A stretch of 64,000 bases of DNA, taken from Primula veris. Taxonomy: Eukaryota; Streptophyta; Magnoliopsida; Ericales; Primulaceae. The translations under genes and the position numbers were made by a program. The stretch is taken from the NCBI GenBank assembly GCA_963682055.1, contig OY821742.1, positions 20,397,635 through 20,461,634 on the forward strand, written 5' to 3'. Shown piece by piece: positions 1 to 11,639 of the stretch (position 1 is the first letter of the stretch; each line of letters starts with the position of its first letter). Under the pieces are notes generated by a model, which was not told the origin of the DNA, did no database searches, and saw only the letters and a list, made by a program, of their open reading frames with translations.

Positions 1-3000
1 GCAATTCGCAAAGAGATGGTGGAAATTGATGGATAGACTTAGTCTTCGAGAGAATGCTTGGATGCAATCATTATATGAAGATCGGAAATTATGGGTCCCC
101 ACATTTTTCAGAAATATATCTTTTGCCGGATTATCTGCGTCCTCTAGATCTGAAAGTTTGAGCTCTTTCTTCGACAAATATATACAAGTAGACACTAGTT
201 TAAAAGACTTTATAGAACAATACAACCTAATACTTGAAGAAAGGTACGAAGAGGAAGCGAAGGCAAAATTTGAGGCATGGCACGAAACACCTGAGTTGAG
301 GTCTCCGTCGCCTTTTGAAAAGAATATGCTATTTGTATATACTCATGAAATTTTCAAGAAATTTCAAGTTGAGGTGTTGGGGGCAGCTGCATGTCATCTT
401 AAGAGAGAGAAAGAAGACGAGATCACAATCACATATGCTGTAAAAGATTTTGAAAGTAATCAAGATTTTGTTGTGGAATGGACAGAATCGAAATCTGACA
501 TATTTTGTTCGTGCCGCTTGTTTGAATACAATGGGTATATTTGCCGACATTCTATAATAGTACTCCAAATGTCTGGTGTTTTTGACATTCCCTTTAAATA
601 TATTTTGCAAAGATGGACGAATGCCGCAACAAGCAGGCATGTTATTACTGAGAGATTAGAGGAAATACAAACTAATGTCCGACGATACAATGACCTTTGT
701 CGACGAGCAATAATTTTGGGCGAAGAAGGGTCACTATCACAATGGAGTTACACTGTTGCAATGAATGCTATAACAGAAGCACTCAAAGAATGTACGGTTA
801 AATTTGATGAGAACGATATTGGACCGAGTAAATCTACCATACATCTGTTCTGTGGAGCTGGAGATGAAAATGAAATGATCACGTCTAATAAGGTTGCTAA
901 GAAAGGAGAAACTGGGATGTCCACAGTAGATAATGACAAATTTTCGAGTAAGAAACAGAAGGTTAGTGTAATTTCTGTCTGTCATCTTAAAATACAAACT
1001 AGCTTATTTTTCAAAATGGGAAAGTGAAAAGTACGTAAAATTTTGTGACGTTGTATGGCTCAGGGTCTTGAGGAGCTGGAGGGCATTGGTGTGGGAATGC
1101 AGAGCAGCTTTGACCAAATGGTGGGTTTCTTTTAAAATATTTCTTCTCGTTTTTCCCTTTAATATTACTTGTGGTAAGTTTATTAGATTCCATCATATTT
1201 TTCTATTTTAACTAAAAGGAGTGTCCATTTTAATGCAGTATGGTTTTTCACTTATAGATGTGATATTGTTTTTTTTTTTTACTAATTGTATCTGATTTTT
1301 TAAGGCTATTTAAGTTTCCTTATATTTATGCTCCTGTAGGATTTTTTTAACCAAATACTGCTCTTGACAAAAGTATTTGCCAATCTATGGTTATCTTGAA
1401 ACAATTTACCTATTTAGGTTGTTCAATTACAAAGAGATGTTTTATACTTCAGAACATCCTAAAAGAGCCCAACATTTGTAGTTATAAACTTTAATAAAAT
1501 AGATAGCTTTAAAAAAAATTAACAATCTATACATAATCAAATATTTTATCAAAAAATTGTGTAAATGATTAAACTATGTTTACTAAATTGTGTAAAATGA
1601 ACTGAAAATTTGAAAGTAAAAGTCATTCAGGACCAAAAAGTTGGTTCGACGTGGGTTGTTTCCGTTATGTTCTGTTTTTGAAAGAAAAATAGATCAGGTT
1701 CAGTGGGTTATCTTTTAATAAATTGTGTAAAAATAACAGAATCATACCTCTAGTATTCAGGTCCCTGGTTTCGGTCTTCATGTTTGCTGGATTTTGATCT
1801 GCGTTTATGAACACTTTTGAATTTACTTTCTTTTATTTTGAACTGGTAAAGTTTAACTTGAACTTTAAATATTTCCATATTTTAAGCTTAAACATGGTAT
1901 AAATTGTGTGCTATTGTGAGTTGTGAAAGAAGTCTAAACCCAAGAGGTGTAGACTTTGTTAAGCCTAACAGTGCCTAAAATGCTCAATTTTTGTAAAAAT
2001 CATTAATGTAAGTTCACATGTGATATAGTTTTTGGGTATAGACTTTGTTAAGCCTAGCAGTGCCTAAAATGTTCAATTTTTTGTCAAAATCATTTATGTA
2101 AGTTCGCATGTGATATAGTTTAAGAAAATTAATGATCTCTAGACCCCAAATTTTAAAGTAGTACATACTTATGGATTGTACAGAATACTTCACGCGCACA
2201 CACACAAACACACATTATATGTTTGTTGTTATTTAGATTTAACTGTTCAGGTCTTCCATTGGTTTTCCGGTAGGATCTACGGCTATAGATTTGAAAATAA
2301 AACCTTAACCCTATCAAATGTTTTCTGTTCGAGTATGACAGAAAACAGATATTGATTATCGATCGGTTGTTGTGATAAGAAACATTTAGCTATATTTTCT
2401 TTACTTTTTTAAAATGTTGTGATAAGAAACAGATTGGTAACCCTATATTATTGACTTTTATGCCAACTTACCAATTTTCATCCAATTAAGGACTGGTGGT
2501 TAATAAAATGACAAAATTGCAGTCACGTTATCTCACTACACATGGTGACTACAATTGCATCAACATTTCTCAAAAATAGATCTTTCATATGTGAGATATA
2601 GGGACTGCAATTTTGTCCATTTATACTGTCAGACCCTTAATTAGACGAAAGTTGATAGGTTAGGACCCAAATTGGTAAAACATAAAGTTTGAATACTAAA
2701 TTGGTAAAAATCAAAAGTACCGACTACTAAACAGCTTTTTTCTGTTTTATTCTTAAAGGTAACTATGTATTCTAAGGTTTATAAGTAGATTTGAGTGAAT
2801 TTTTTTTGGCAAAGTTTGAAAGTGTGTGGGACTACTTTGTAAATGAATAAACTAGATTGGTACGAGAAATACGGAAATACTTTTGGTACGAGAAATATTT
2901 TGGTAAAAGGCTCCATTCTGGAATGGAGAAACTTTCGGCATTTGTTGAGATAGGTAATAAGTAATAACTAATATGCCTTGCTTTGATCAATGAAAAATGC

Positions 3001-4369
3001 AAAACAATGGTAAACAATACTTATCTTTACAAAGGAGTAAAGAGTTAAATATTTAATACCAGCTGAAAAAGGTCTTTACCTAAGGGGAAAAAGAAATCTA
3101 CTATAGCATCTGATGGCATCGCTGTGAAACTACATTGTGAGAGAAATTCAGCCTAATTTGTTTTCTATTTGTATATATCAGTGTCAAAATGCATTCGGAT
3201 TTTATGAACTTCGGTGTTCAATGTAAACCTTTCAACTTATGAACTCTTTAGATAACCATCCCTTTGTTTATTTCCTAAGAAAAGCTTATTTTCTTCTATC
3301 TTATTAGCTCTTTACTTGTCCAGTAGCATATATTCTCGCATATAATCATTTGTTTTTGTACGGTTTTTCTTCCTTTCCATGTTATGTCAAAACACTAGAA
3401 AGTTTGGTGAACCTTTGGTGAACCTTTCCATGTTATAGTGATCTCCCCTGGTGAGCAAGCTACTCTCACAAGTTACTTATTTAATGTTTAATTAAATAAT
3501 TTTCTCTTCTTGAACCCAATAATTTTTTGTCATTATAGTATTATTTATGTATACATCAAAATTTTGACAGTCTTATACTCCATATAACAATTTTTAGTAC
3601 ATTCAAGCAAGTTAATAGTCAACTCAATTCCACCTTAGTGACGGTGTCGGGCCAAAGCAAGTCACCTAGGCAATTATTTTAAATTACTTACAAAATTTAA
3701 TTTCTGGGACATTCGGTTTTATTGATTTGCTACGGCCATACTTTTGCATTGATTAGAGAGAACCAAGAGGCCGATTGAGCTAACAAGAGGAACTAATTCT
3801 ATGAAGTTGAAGGGCCAACGTTGGATGGAAGTAATTTTCCTTTGTTAGTGGACTTTTGAAGTGTCTGTTGACTAATTTCTGTTTGTACAAAAGAGAAAAA
3901 TGTTGCAGTAATTGGATCATCTGCTCCCTTATTGGCATTCTTTCTCAGAAAATATGCTATTCTGAATAATTTGCTACACAGTGAAGATTAATTGACCAAC
4001 CTTGCAATGGCCACCCCCTGTGTGAATCATATCGTACAATCCGTTCACTAGCCATATCACTGCTCGCTACAAATTATTTCCATACTGAAGTTAACAACGG
4101 TTAGTTTGAGTTATGATTTAGTGTTCTTTTCAACAGAGCAAGATGAAGCTGAATTTCTTGCACATGTAAAGCCATGCGCTTTTGGTACCATCTTTTACTG
4201 ACAATCTCTTTCTTCGTTTTTTCTGTTGCAGAAATTTTCTTCCTCGAGCCAAAGTCACTTGCCAACACATTCGAATAGCATAATGCCTACCATGTTTCAT
4301 AATGTCTCATCCACACAATATTCGAATTCCTCTCATGCACATGTTCAAGACTCCCAGCTTCAGCATTAG
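1..4369 (+). CDS. FHY3/FAR1-family (FRS) transcription factor, 3' part, three exons, 5'-truncated by window
   Basis: FHY3/FAR1-type proteins are nuclear DNA-binding regulators derived from MULE transposases. Exons read as <1-961, 1064-1120 and 4232-4369, all joined in phase 0 at GT-AG borders, with stop TAG at 4367-4369. The frame is open from base 2 upstream of the ATG at 29, so the true start lies outside the window. Exon 1 encodes the end of the MULE transposase domain (RSESLSSFFDKY, EEEAKAKFEAWHE) and a SWIM zinc finger (FCSCRLFEYNGYICRH, pattern C-x-C-x8-C-x-H, about bases 500-550), followed by the helical RYNDLCRRA segment. Exon 2 adds 19 codons; exon 3 gives a Ser/His/Gln-rich tail ending DSQLQH. 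Intron 2 is 3.1 kb and holds only repeats. The family call is firm; whether it is FHY3, FAR1 or another FRS member cannot be settled here, and exons 2-3 rest on splice sites and phase alone. Confidence 0.85.
1950..2126. repeat. Two-copy tandem repeat, about 89-bp unit, in intron 2 of the FAR1-like gene
   Basis: Units 1950-2038 and 2039-2126 both begin TAGACTTTGTTAAGCCTA and end in GTGATATAGTTT, with a few substitutions and one inserted base. It looks like a recent local duplication. No function is evident. Confidence 0.8.
2463..2666. mobile_element. MITE-like inverted repeat in intron 2
   Basis: Arms near 2463-2536 and 2591-2666 are imperfect reverse complements: GACAAAATTGCAGTC is matched by GACTGCAATTTTGTC, and CCAATTAAGGACTGG by the CCCTTAATTAGACG side. 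There is no coding potential. The size suits a non-autonomous DNA element, but no clean target duplication was found, so it could be a simple hairpin repeat. Confidence 0.45.
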
Positions 4370-5473
4370 ATTCAATTTGTTTGCCATCTTTTCTTTTTGT
4401 TGCACATGTAAATACGGGGATTAATTATAAAGACAGTTCATCTGATGGTCTTAGCTTTTGTACAGATATATTAGTCAGCTATATAGTATAAATATTCTGC
4501 TATATATTTTGTGTGTAGCTTGATCTTGGGATTCTGTAGAATTGAGTAGGATTTAATATCTAGTTCCTTCAAAAAATCTGGACATCGTCTGTGAACGTTT
4601 CCTAATAAACATGATAGTGAGTCCCTGCGAACCAACAATCGTTCACTTTCTAAGCACCGCCTCCACTATAATAAAATAACAGGATAGCAACAACTCCTAT
4701 GTTATTATACAATCTGGAGCAGAAAATTTCAGCCAACAATATAGCAACAATTATCAACCCTAACACATAGCAAACAGTTTCTGTTGCTACACTGTTATTA
4801 ACTTTCAGCAACGAGCCGTATAATATTAGACAAAGTTTTACTAACTTGTTGATATCTAAATTTTTTTTAGTGCTAATTACACTGTACTTTATTCATTCTA
4901 AAAAAAAAAATCGATTTCTAACTCCCTATTACACATGTCGCAAGTGAAGGAAGACACATAAAGTGGACAAATTGATGCAAATGGGGTTGATTTATTTTTT
5001 CTCAACCTCAGTATAAAATTACTTCAATTTTCAAGAAATTGCACGAGACTTGATCAATCCGTGACTCTTTCTTTTTTGTCCCTACCATCTTGCTAGTTAG
5101 CTCTATACATATATAATGTTGTTATACGTATTCGTATTGACGAAAGTATATCAAATGCATTATAATTTTTAGTAAATAGTAACACATACTCGTGAACCTA
5201 TCTTCTTGGGCTTCATTCTAGTTTAGATTTAATTGTATCATTTCATTATGTGTATAAATTTGGCATTTCAAATTATCTGACACGTTCTTATATTTTCTCA
5301 ATAACACTGTCTAGGTGTTAAGATTACTATCTTTTCTTGTCGTATTGCTCATCATTTCTAATGATTTTTTAGTGGGATAATTTGGCATTTCAACAACAGG
5401 CGCACTAATACTTTAAAAAAATTGTTTTTAGCTTAACTATTATGTTATAAGTAATAGAAAATGATGAACTCTA
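4370..5473. other. Intergenic stretch after the FAR1-like gene
   Basis: AT-rich sequence with stops in all frames. The first 200 bases or so are probably the 3' UTR of the FAR1-like gene (AATAAA-like motifs near 4490-4610). Nothing else is recognised. The last 17 bases (5457-5473, GAAAATGATGAACTCTA) are the left target duplication of the next element. Confidence 0.6.
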
Positions 5474-5728
5474 TCATGTTTCTACATTTTAGTGAGGGTA
5501 AATTAGTTTTTAGTGACCTGAGTTTTGGCCTATTTTAGGATAAGTGACCTAAATTTTTTTAATTTCGGTTTTGTGACCTAAGTTTAACTCTGTTAGCAAT
5601 TTAGTGACCTGCCATCCTATTTTTCGAAAAAAAAACATATTTCTTGCTAAAATGACTAAAATACCCTCAGATTTTGGAGGAAAATTTCAGTTTGTTTTCC
5701 CTCCAATTGTATATACAGGCAAATTATT

Positions 5729-6583
5729 ATTTTTTTCTTTTCTTTTCTAATTTCGTTTTTTCTGTTATTTGGTTTTCAGATTTCAAAAAGTTGCCCAATT
5801 TTACCTAAATTTTTCCAATTTTATCAAAAAAAAATTTTAACCATCAACCATCAAATTCCTTCATATATCAAATTAATATTTTTTTTTATCAAATCAACAT
5901 CACTCTACCACTACAAATTATCCCCAATTTTACCAAAACAAAAAACCTCTCACAGTTTACCAAAAAAAAAACTTCCATAATTTTACCAAAAAAAAACCCT
6001 ATCAACCATCAAACTCCTTCATATATCAAATTAATATATTTTTTTCTCAAATCAACATCACTCTGCCACTATATTTATCCTCAATTTTACCAAAAAAAAA
6101 AATATATCCCAATTTACCAAAATAAAACCTCACTCAGTTGATGGTTAGAGTTTATTTTTTGTAAAATTGGGTGAGGTTTATTTTGATAAATTGGGATAGG
6201 TTTTTTTTTGGTAAAATTGGGGATAAATGTAGTGGTAGAGTGATGTTGATTTGAGAAAAAAAGATATTAATTTGATATATGAAGGAGTTTGATGGTTGAT
6301 GGTTAGAGTTTTTTTTTGGTAAAATTAGGGAAGTTTTTTTTTTTTTTTGGTAAACTGAGAGAGGTTTTTTGTTTTGGTAAAATTGGGGATAATTTGTAGT
6401 GGTAGAGTGATGTTGATTTGATAAAAATATATATTAATTTGATATAGGAATGAATTTGATGGTTGATGGTTAGAGTTTTTTTGATAAAATTGGAAAAGTT
6501 TTTGGGTAAAATTGGGCAACTTTTTGAAATCTGAAAACCAAATAACAGAAAAAACGAAATTAGAAAAGAAAAGAAAAAAAAAG
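5729..6583. repeat. Long imperfect palindrome, two arms of about 400 bp, inside the MULE
   Basis: The left arm (about 5729-6133) and right arm (about 6166-6583) are reverse complements over almost their whole length. Examples are CTAATTTCGTTTTTTCTG against CAGAAAAAACGAAATTAG, and CAACATCACTCTACCACTAC against GTAGTGGTAGAGTGATGTTG. A spacer of about 30 bp carries a small inner hairpin (CCTCAC/GTGAGG). Each arm also repeats a module internally (CCATCAA...ATATATCAAATTAATAT). A transcript would fold into a long hairpin. Confidence 0.85.
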
Positions 6584-6731
6584 AATTGGCTGCCACGTAG
6601 AGAATCTGTTATATTTATTAGCATTTTGGATATGTAAAAGAGAATCTCCCGTATATATGTGAGTATATATGTGTCTGTATAAGCCCTAATATGGGTATAT
6701 TGGTCATTTTGTTTAACTTAATTGGGAAAAT

Positions 6732-7126
6732 ACTGTTTTACCCTTTTAGTTAACAGACGTTAGAGCACGTGACTGCACGTGTAACGTATTCCGTCCACTG
6801 AATTGACGCAAGGTCACTAAATTGCTAACAGAGTTAAACTTATGTCACAAAACCGAAATTAAAAAAACTTAGGTCACTTATCCTAAAATAGGCCAAAACC
6901 CAGGTCACTAAAGAGTAATTTACCCAGAAAAGACTGTTTTACCCTTTTAGTTAACAGACGTTAGGGCACGTGACTGCACGTGTAACGTATTCCGTCCACT
7001 GAATTGATGCAAGGTCACTAAATTGCTAACAGAGTTAAACTTAGGTCACAAAACCGAAATTAAAAAAACTTAGGTCATTTATCCTAAAATAGGCCAAAAC
7101 CCAGGTCACTAAAAACTAATTTACCC
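6732..7126. repeat. Tandem duplication (201-bp period) of the MULE right terminus
   Basis: Units start at 6732 and 6933, both with ACTGTTTTACCCTTTTAGTT, and end in TAATTTACCC (first copy near 6925, second at 7126). Each carries the CACGTGACTGCACGTGTAACG segment, absent from the left terminus, and the TIR itself. The element therefore has two potential right ends. Confidence 0.85.
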
Positions 7127-7650
7127 TTTTAGTGATTAGCGGTGGTTTATTTTTTTAGACCTGCTCGCCAATGTCCCTTATCGCTAGTCTATGATATAGT
7201 TTATCTTAGGTTTTGTAGTTCTTGTTTTGGATGGATTAGTTTTCAGCCTTGTGTAAAGAATTCAAGTATTTGTCTCGAATTATCGTTATTGCTACAGGCC
7301 GCGGTCTGTTTAGACTTTCTCATTTCGTTTCTGTGTGCTGACACTAATGATGATGCTTATCGCTAGTCCCTACTCGAGAGATAAGCGGCTCGTACATACA
7401 TTCTCGGTTATACATTACGTTATTAGAGGTTTTTCTTTGCTAACATGAGATGAAAGATTTGAGAGATTTCGGTCGTATTTTGTGGTTTTTTTTCTATTAG
7501 TTTGCCTGTTGTACTTGTATTTTTCACTTTCTTTCAATCACTTGGAACTGTTTGAACGTACTTACTGAATATTGCAATGATATACTATATTAATATATTA
7601 ATAAAAGTATCTGCTTCTTTGAGAAAAGAAAAAGAAAATGATGAACTCTA

Positions 7651-7881
7651 AAGATAGTCATTTGCATGAGGAATTGGTCCAATGCTTATGCAATGCCTAA
7701 AAGTCGATCACATGATTATGAACATTATGGTAAACTCTAATCTAGACATTTGACGCGTGCGTGCGTGTTTTTTTTTCAACTTTCTTCCACTTGAATTGAT
7801 CACAAGTGGTTCTTTGTGTGTTGTGTGTTATTTTATGTTAAGGTTGAAATGTGTCATTTTGAGTATTATTCAACTTTCTTA
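7651..7881. repeat. Intergenic, with a 94-bp direct duplication interrupted by the next element
   Basis: The segment CAACTTTCTTCCACTTGAAT starts at 7777. A second copy starts at 7871 (CAACTTTCTT) and resumes after the copia element at 14966 (TCTTCCAATTGAATTGATCA). The copia element thus landed in the second unit of a pre-existing duplication. No gene seen. Confidence 0.6.
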
Positions 7882-8917
7882 TGTTGAAAACACGTTTTAT
7901 TTTGCAGCGAAAAACTGTTCTTGGATTCTGAATATAGTGTATATGAATTATATAAAAATAATACTAAAATAGCTCACGAGCAGAGCTAGATCACACTTGA
8001 TCTTGTGTTGTATTCCTATTATACTTATTGGTCTTAGAGAGGTGAACTCTCAAAATTGTTAGAAAACCTTAATTATGAAGATTGTTTCTTTTCTTTAACA
8101 TATGAACAATATATATAGCATACAACATGGATCTAGTGCACAAGAAGGAAAAGAGTACTTCTATCTTACTTAGAACTCTACCACTACTTAGATTAGTACT
8201 TAATTAATAAATATTATATAATCTTATTAACAAGATTAATATAATATTATCTAATTAATATTTTACCAATTTTAGGATATTTTATCGGTAAATTATATTC
8301 ATTTCCAATAGAGAATATAATTGCACTCTAATTCATTCTCAAATAATATTTGAGAGCACATTATTAAATACTTAATTTTTCTCCTCACGTTAAGATCATA
8401 AATATTCACCAAGTAAATAAATTACTGACAATTATTTTATTCGGCATATTATTTCTTCGACCTTTCCACTTAAGTTATTTGTTGTGTCGGATATAAAATC
8501 CACTTGCTAGATTTGACACCAACAAAACTTATAAGCTTCTCGAGGGGATATCATCAATTCATGTTAAGGGATGTGAATTTCTTCGATTATAGACACACAC
8601 CATAGTCGGAACTCAACCGTTCACTGTAGTCAAGACAAGCCTACTAAAACTATATGCTACAACTATACTGATGGTTGTCCACTCCATCTAAAGTTGTGAA
8701 CGCTAAAATATATATTTTGTAAGAACCAATAATTGATCTTCCGTATATAAGCCATACTCTACACACCAAATCACTTACTATACAAAAAAAAAGACACATG
8801 TACATATAAATAACATGTACAACATTGCTCAAAACTATTCTCAAATAAATCATTCATTGTTAATAAATAAATACTAAAACCAACAAGAAATCATGTTATT
8901 TGTATATCATTCTAACA
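7882..8917 (-). repeat. Left (3') LTR of the copia element
   Basis: Starts TGTTGAAAACACG and ends TTCTAACA. It is colinear with the right LTR except that about 227 bp, present in the right copy at 14425-14651, are absent here at the CACACCATAGTCGG junction near 8605. Confidence 0.85.
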
Positions 8918-10379
8918 ATCTCCCATTTATACTTAAAGTCATGATTTTCTACATGAAACTCTCATCCCCTCTATTTATTTAAGACCTTACCGAAAAAGTA
9001 TTAATAAATGGTTTACTAGAAAGTTAGGATGTAATCATATTCACTTTTAACTCTATGTTGATTTTCTAGAATTACTACTCGACTAAAATCTAAGTCTACT
9101 AATCAAAATGATTAAAGACTAACTTTTTGGTAAAACTATATTTAATCCTCAATCATTTAAGATACTTCATTAAATATTTTACCGTACTTAAACAATCTCA
9201 CTATGAGCTAGATTTATATCTACTATTAATGTCGAAGCCAAAATAAATATAATATCTAATTATCTGGATGACCATACATTTACTGTAAATAACAATCTCG
9301 CATCATATATGATGTCTAAATTAATTTACACATAGTATCAAAAATATCAAAACGTACTCATCACGCTTTACTTAAACTACTTATCCGACCATTGATCAAA
9401 GTCATAAGACTTTATAGCCTGATCAAAACGGATAAATTAAGATCTAGATGCCTGCTTAAGCCTAGAGGCTTCTTAAGCTTGCACAATATATGCTATTGGC
9501 TCCTTGAAGAATATCTGGTTGTACTATGAAATAGTACACTCAAGACTTTTAATTAGAAAAACTGTCTTGACCAGATTTCTAACCATTTTTCAATGATCTA
9601 CATATATTTCTCATTGAGATTCATTGTATCTAATGGTTCAATTTCCAACTTATCAAGGATCATCTCGCAAGATTATCCTAAAATTAGAAACGTAAAGATT
9701 GTTTCATGACCCTCCCACTACGATGAACATCCCTATAAGTACTAAGTATTAATAACTTTTGAACTGGTGTTATACACCAACATCCTCTGCATGAATCACT
9801 TGATTTTTCCCACTGAGAAAACGTAACCGTGAGTCCATCATGCGACGTTTCATTTTGAACTATAGGTATATAATAAAAAATAAATGTCACTCTACTTACT
9901 CTTAACGACTATCAAGCTAACTTTATTTTGGATTCGTGGTAACATCTTATCATTTTTCAAGAATCAGTCAATATGTGCTAATAATGACTTCCGATTCTTA
10001 GAACAATAAGAAACCATTTTTCGTTTCTTTTGGATAACCTACAAGAAACAAACATCAACACTTGATTTAAACTTCTTTTACTTTTTCCTTCAACACGTGT
10101 GTTGGACTCCCACGAAACAGAACTTCTTAAGACTAGGCTTGCGCCAAATCTAAAATTCTATGGAAGTACTAGGTACTAGCTAAGATAAAACCGAGTTGAA
10201 GATGTACGCTAATGTTTCTACTACGTATCCTAAAAACAAATAAAATTAACTGAATAACTCACCATCAACCTAATTATTCCTATAAGAGTCTTTTACCTTC
10301 CTTTTGCTACACCTTTAGATAATTATATACTAAACGTAGTCAACTGGGACATAATCCCTACATATGATAAGTAGTGCAC

Positions 10380-10760
10380 TATCTATCCAAAGCGTTACTA
10401 TCCGCCTCGATCAAATCGAAGTGTCGATATACATTTCCAAGATACTTATCTGTCTTCATCTTAAATGCATTGAATAATTCAAAGCACTTAAACGTATGAC
10501 GCATCAAATTAATGTATATTTACTTTGAATAATCACAAATAAATGTGACCGTCTATTCAAAAACTCATGTATCATGGATCTCGTAGGATTACACGAATCG
10601 GAATGAACTAATCCTTACAATTCTTTGACTCATATAACCTTTGATCGTGAAATATCACTTGGTCATTTTACTATCTAAACATGATTCAAGAGTTGGTAGT
10701 GCCTCCACTTTCAATGATCCAAATGGACCATTTTAAACCAACCTTGACATCCTTTTTAGA
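10380..10760 (-). pseudogene. copia GAG-pre-integrase / integrase remnant
   Basis: Conceptual minus-strand reading with frame changes gives a recognisable copia signature: LKVEALPTLESCL followed by DSKMTK, then a stop-ridden FICDYSK segment corresponding to the integrase core. Many stops and shifts show long decay. Product, if intact, would be the integrase part of a copia polyprotein. Only this patch could be aligned by eye; the rest of the 8918-13690 interior is too eroded to assign. Confidence 0.55.
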
Positions 10761-11639
10761 TTAAAATAACCAAGGTGTACATGTCAAAGTTATGTATAGT
10801 TCATTACTTAACTCATTTCTCTAATATGGTATGTTAATAATATTATTCAAATTTTAATTGATATGCAGAATTAGAATTTAACAATGATGTAAAGATCATT
10901 CACTTATTTACCATATCTGATAAATTGTCTATTTTACCTAATAACCGGAGAGTTATTAAAATAAACAAAATGTCTTCATCCATTATCTTAGAAATCGAAC
11001 TACAGTTCTTTCTAATGGAAGGTCTATATAGAATGTCTACTATTATCAATATATGATTAATACTAATCAATTCTAATATCTTCCACTCTAAATACTTGCA
11101 CCTTGTGCAATCTTTCAAAAAGTGTAATATCTCGCCATCACTAAACTGTCTGGTTTACTGGAACCTTTGCAATAAACTGCAACCATGATTAATGATTTCA
11201 ATATCTACACAGCTTCTTACGGTAGATACAATCACTAAACATTTTTCAGCAACAATTGAAACAGATTAACTTATAGCTTAATTTTAAGTTAAATGTATTG
11301 GACAATATTACTTTAAATGACTTGCTACTGTTTCATGTGACTTTTTCCTTTTCTTATAACCTTTCGGTTTAGAAACAGAAACTTTTCATTAACCTAAGCA
11401 ACACTAGACTTTTCATGAGACCTTTTGGTGCCTTAACTATCAACTTGGCTTTCGCCATTTATTTCACCTTTAAGAATCCCTATTTTAAGAACATGGTCTT
11501 TAAACTGTGTCTCTTCGTCATTATTGTTTTTAAGAAATTTCATATGTTATTTTCTCTATTATCACAATATCGAATTTCAAACATACGTTTTACATTTATC
11601 ATGATTTAATAGAAATATAACATAAATTGATACTGATGT

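Larger units (their letters stand above)
5496..7126. mobile_element. Non-autonomous MULE (Mutator-like) element, 1631 bp, 9-bp target duplication
   Basis: TTTTAGTGA occurs directly at 5487-5495 and 7127-7135. The element begins GGGTAAATTAG and ends CTAATTTACCC. Terminal inverted repeats reach about 120 bp and contain repeated TAGTGACCT motifs. Long inverted repeats and a 9-bp duplication are Mutator hallmarks. No transposase is encoded. The right terminal region is duplicated in tandem and the interior is a long palindrome; both are listed separately. Confidence 0.85.
5474..7633 (+). mobile_element. 5'-truncated retroposon (LINE-tail-like) with 17-bp target duplication, split by a MULE
   Basis: A perfect 17-bp direct repeat, GAAAATGATGAACTCTA, flanks this interval (5457-5473 and 7634-7650). 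The right end is A-rich (GAGAAAAGAAAAA) just before the repeat, the signature of target-primed reverse transcription. After removing the nested MULE (5496-7126) and its target copy, about 520 bp remains, resembling a LINE 3' untranslated tail with TTAATAAAAG near its end. No reverse transcriptase is left. A retroposed 3' UTR of a cellular mRNA is an alternative. Confidence 0.65.

Noticed and set aside
7142..7366. 74-codon plus-strand frame after the MULE
   Set aside because: It lies in the retroposon tail, overlaps the nested junction and has no recognised domain or splice context; probably chance.
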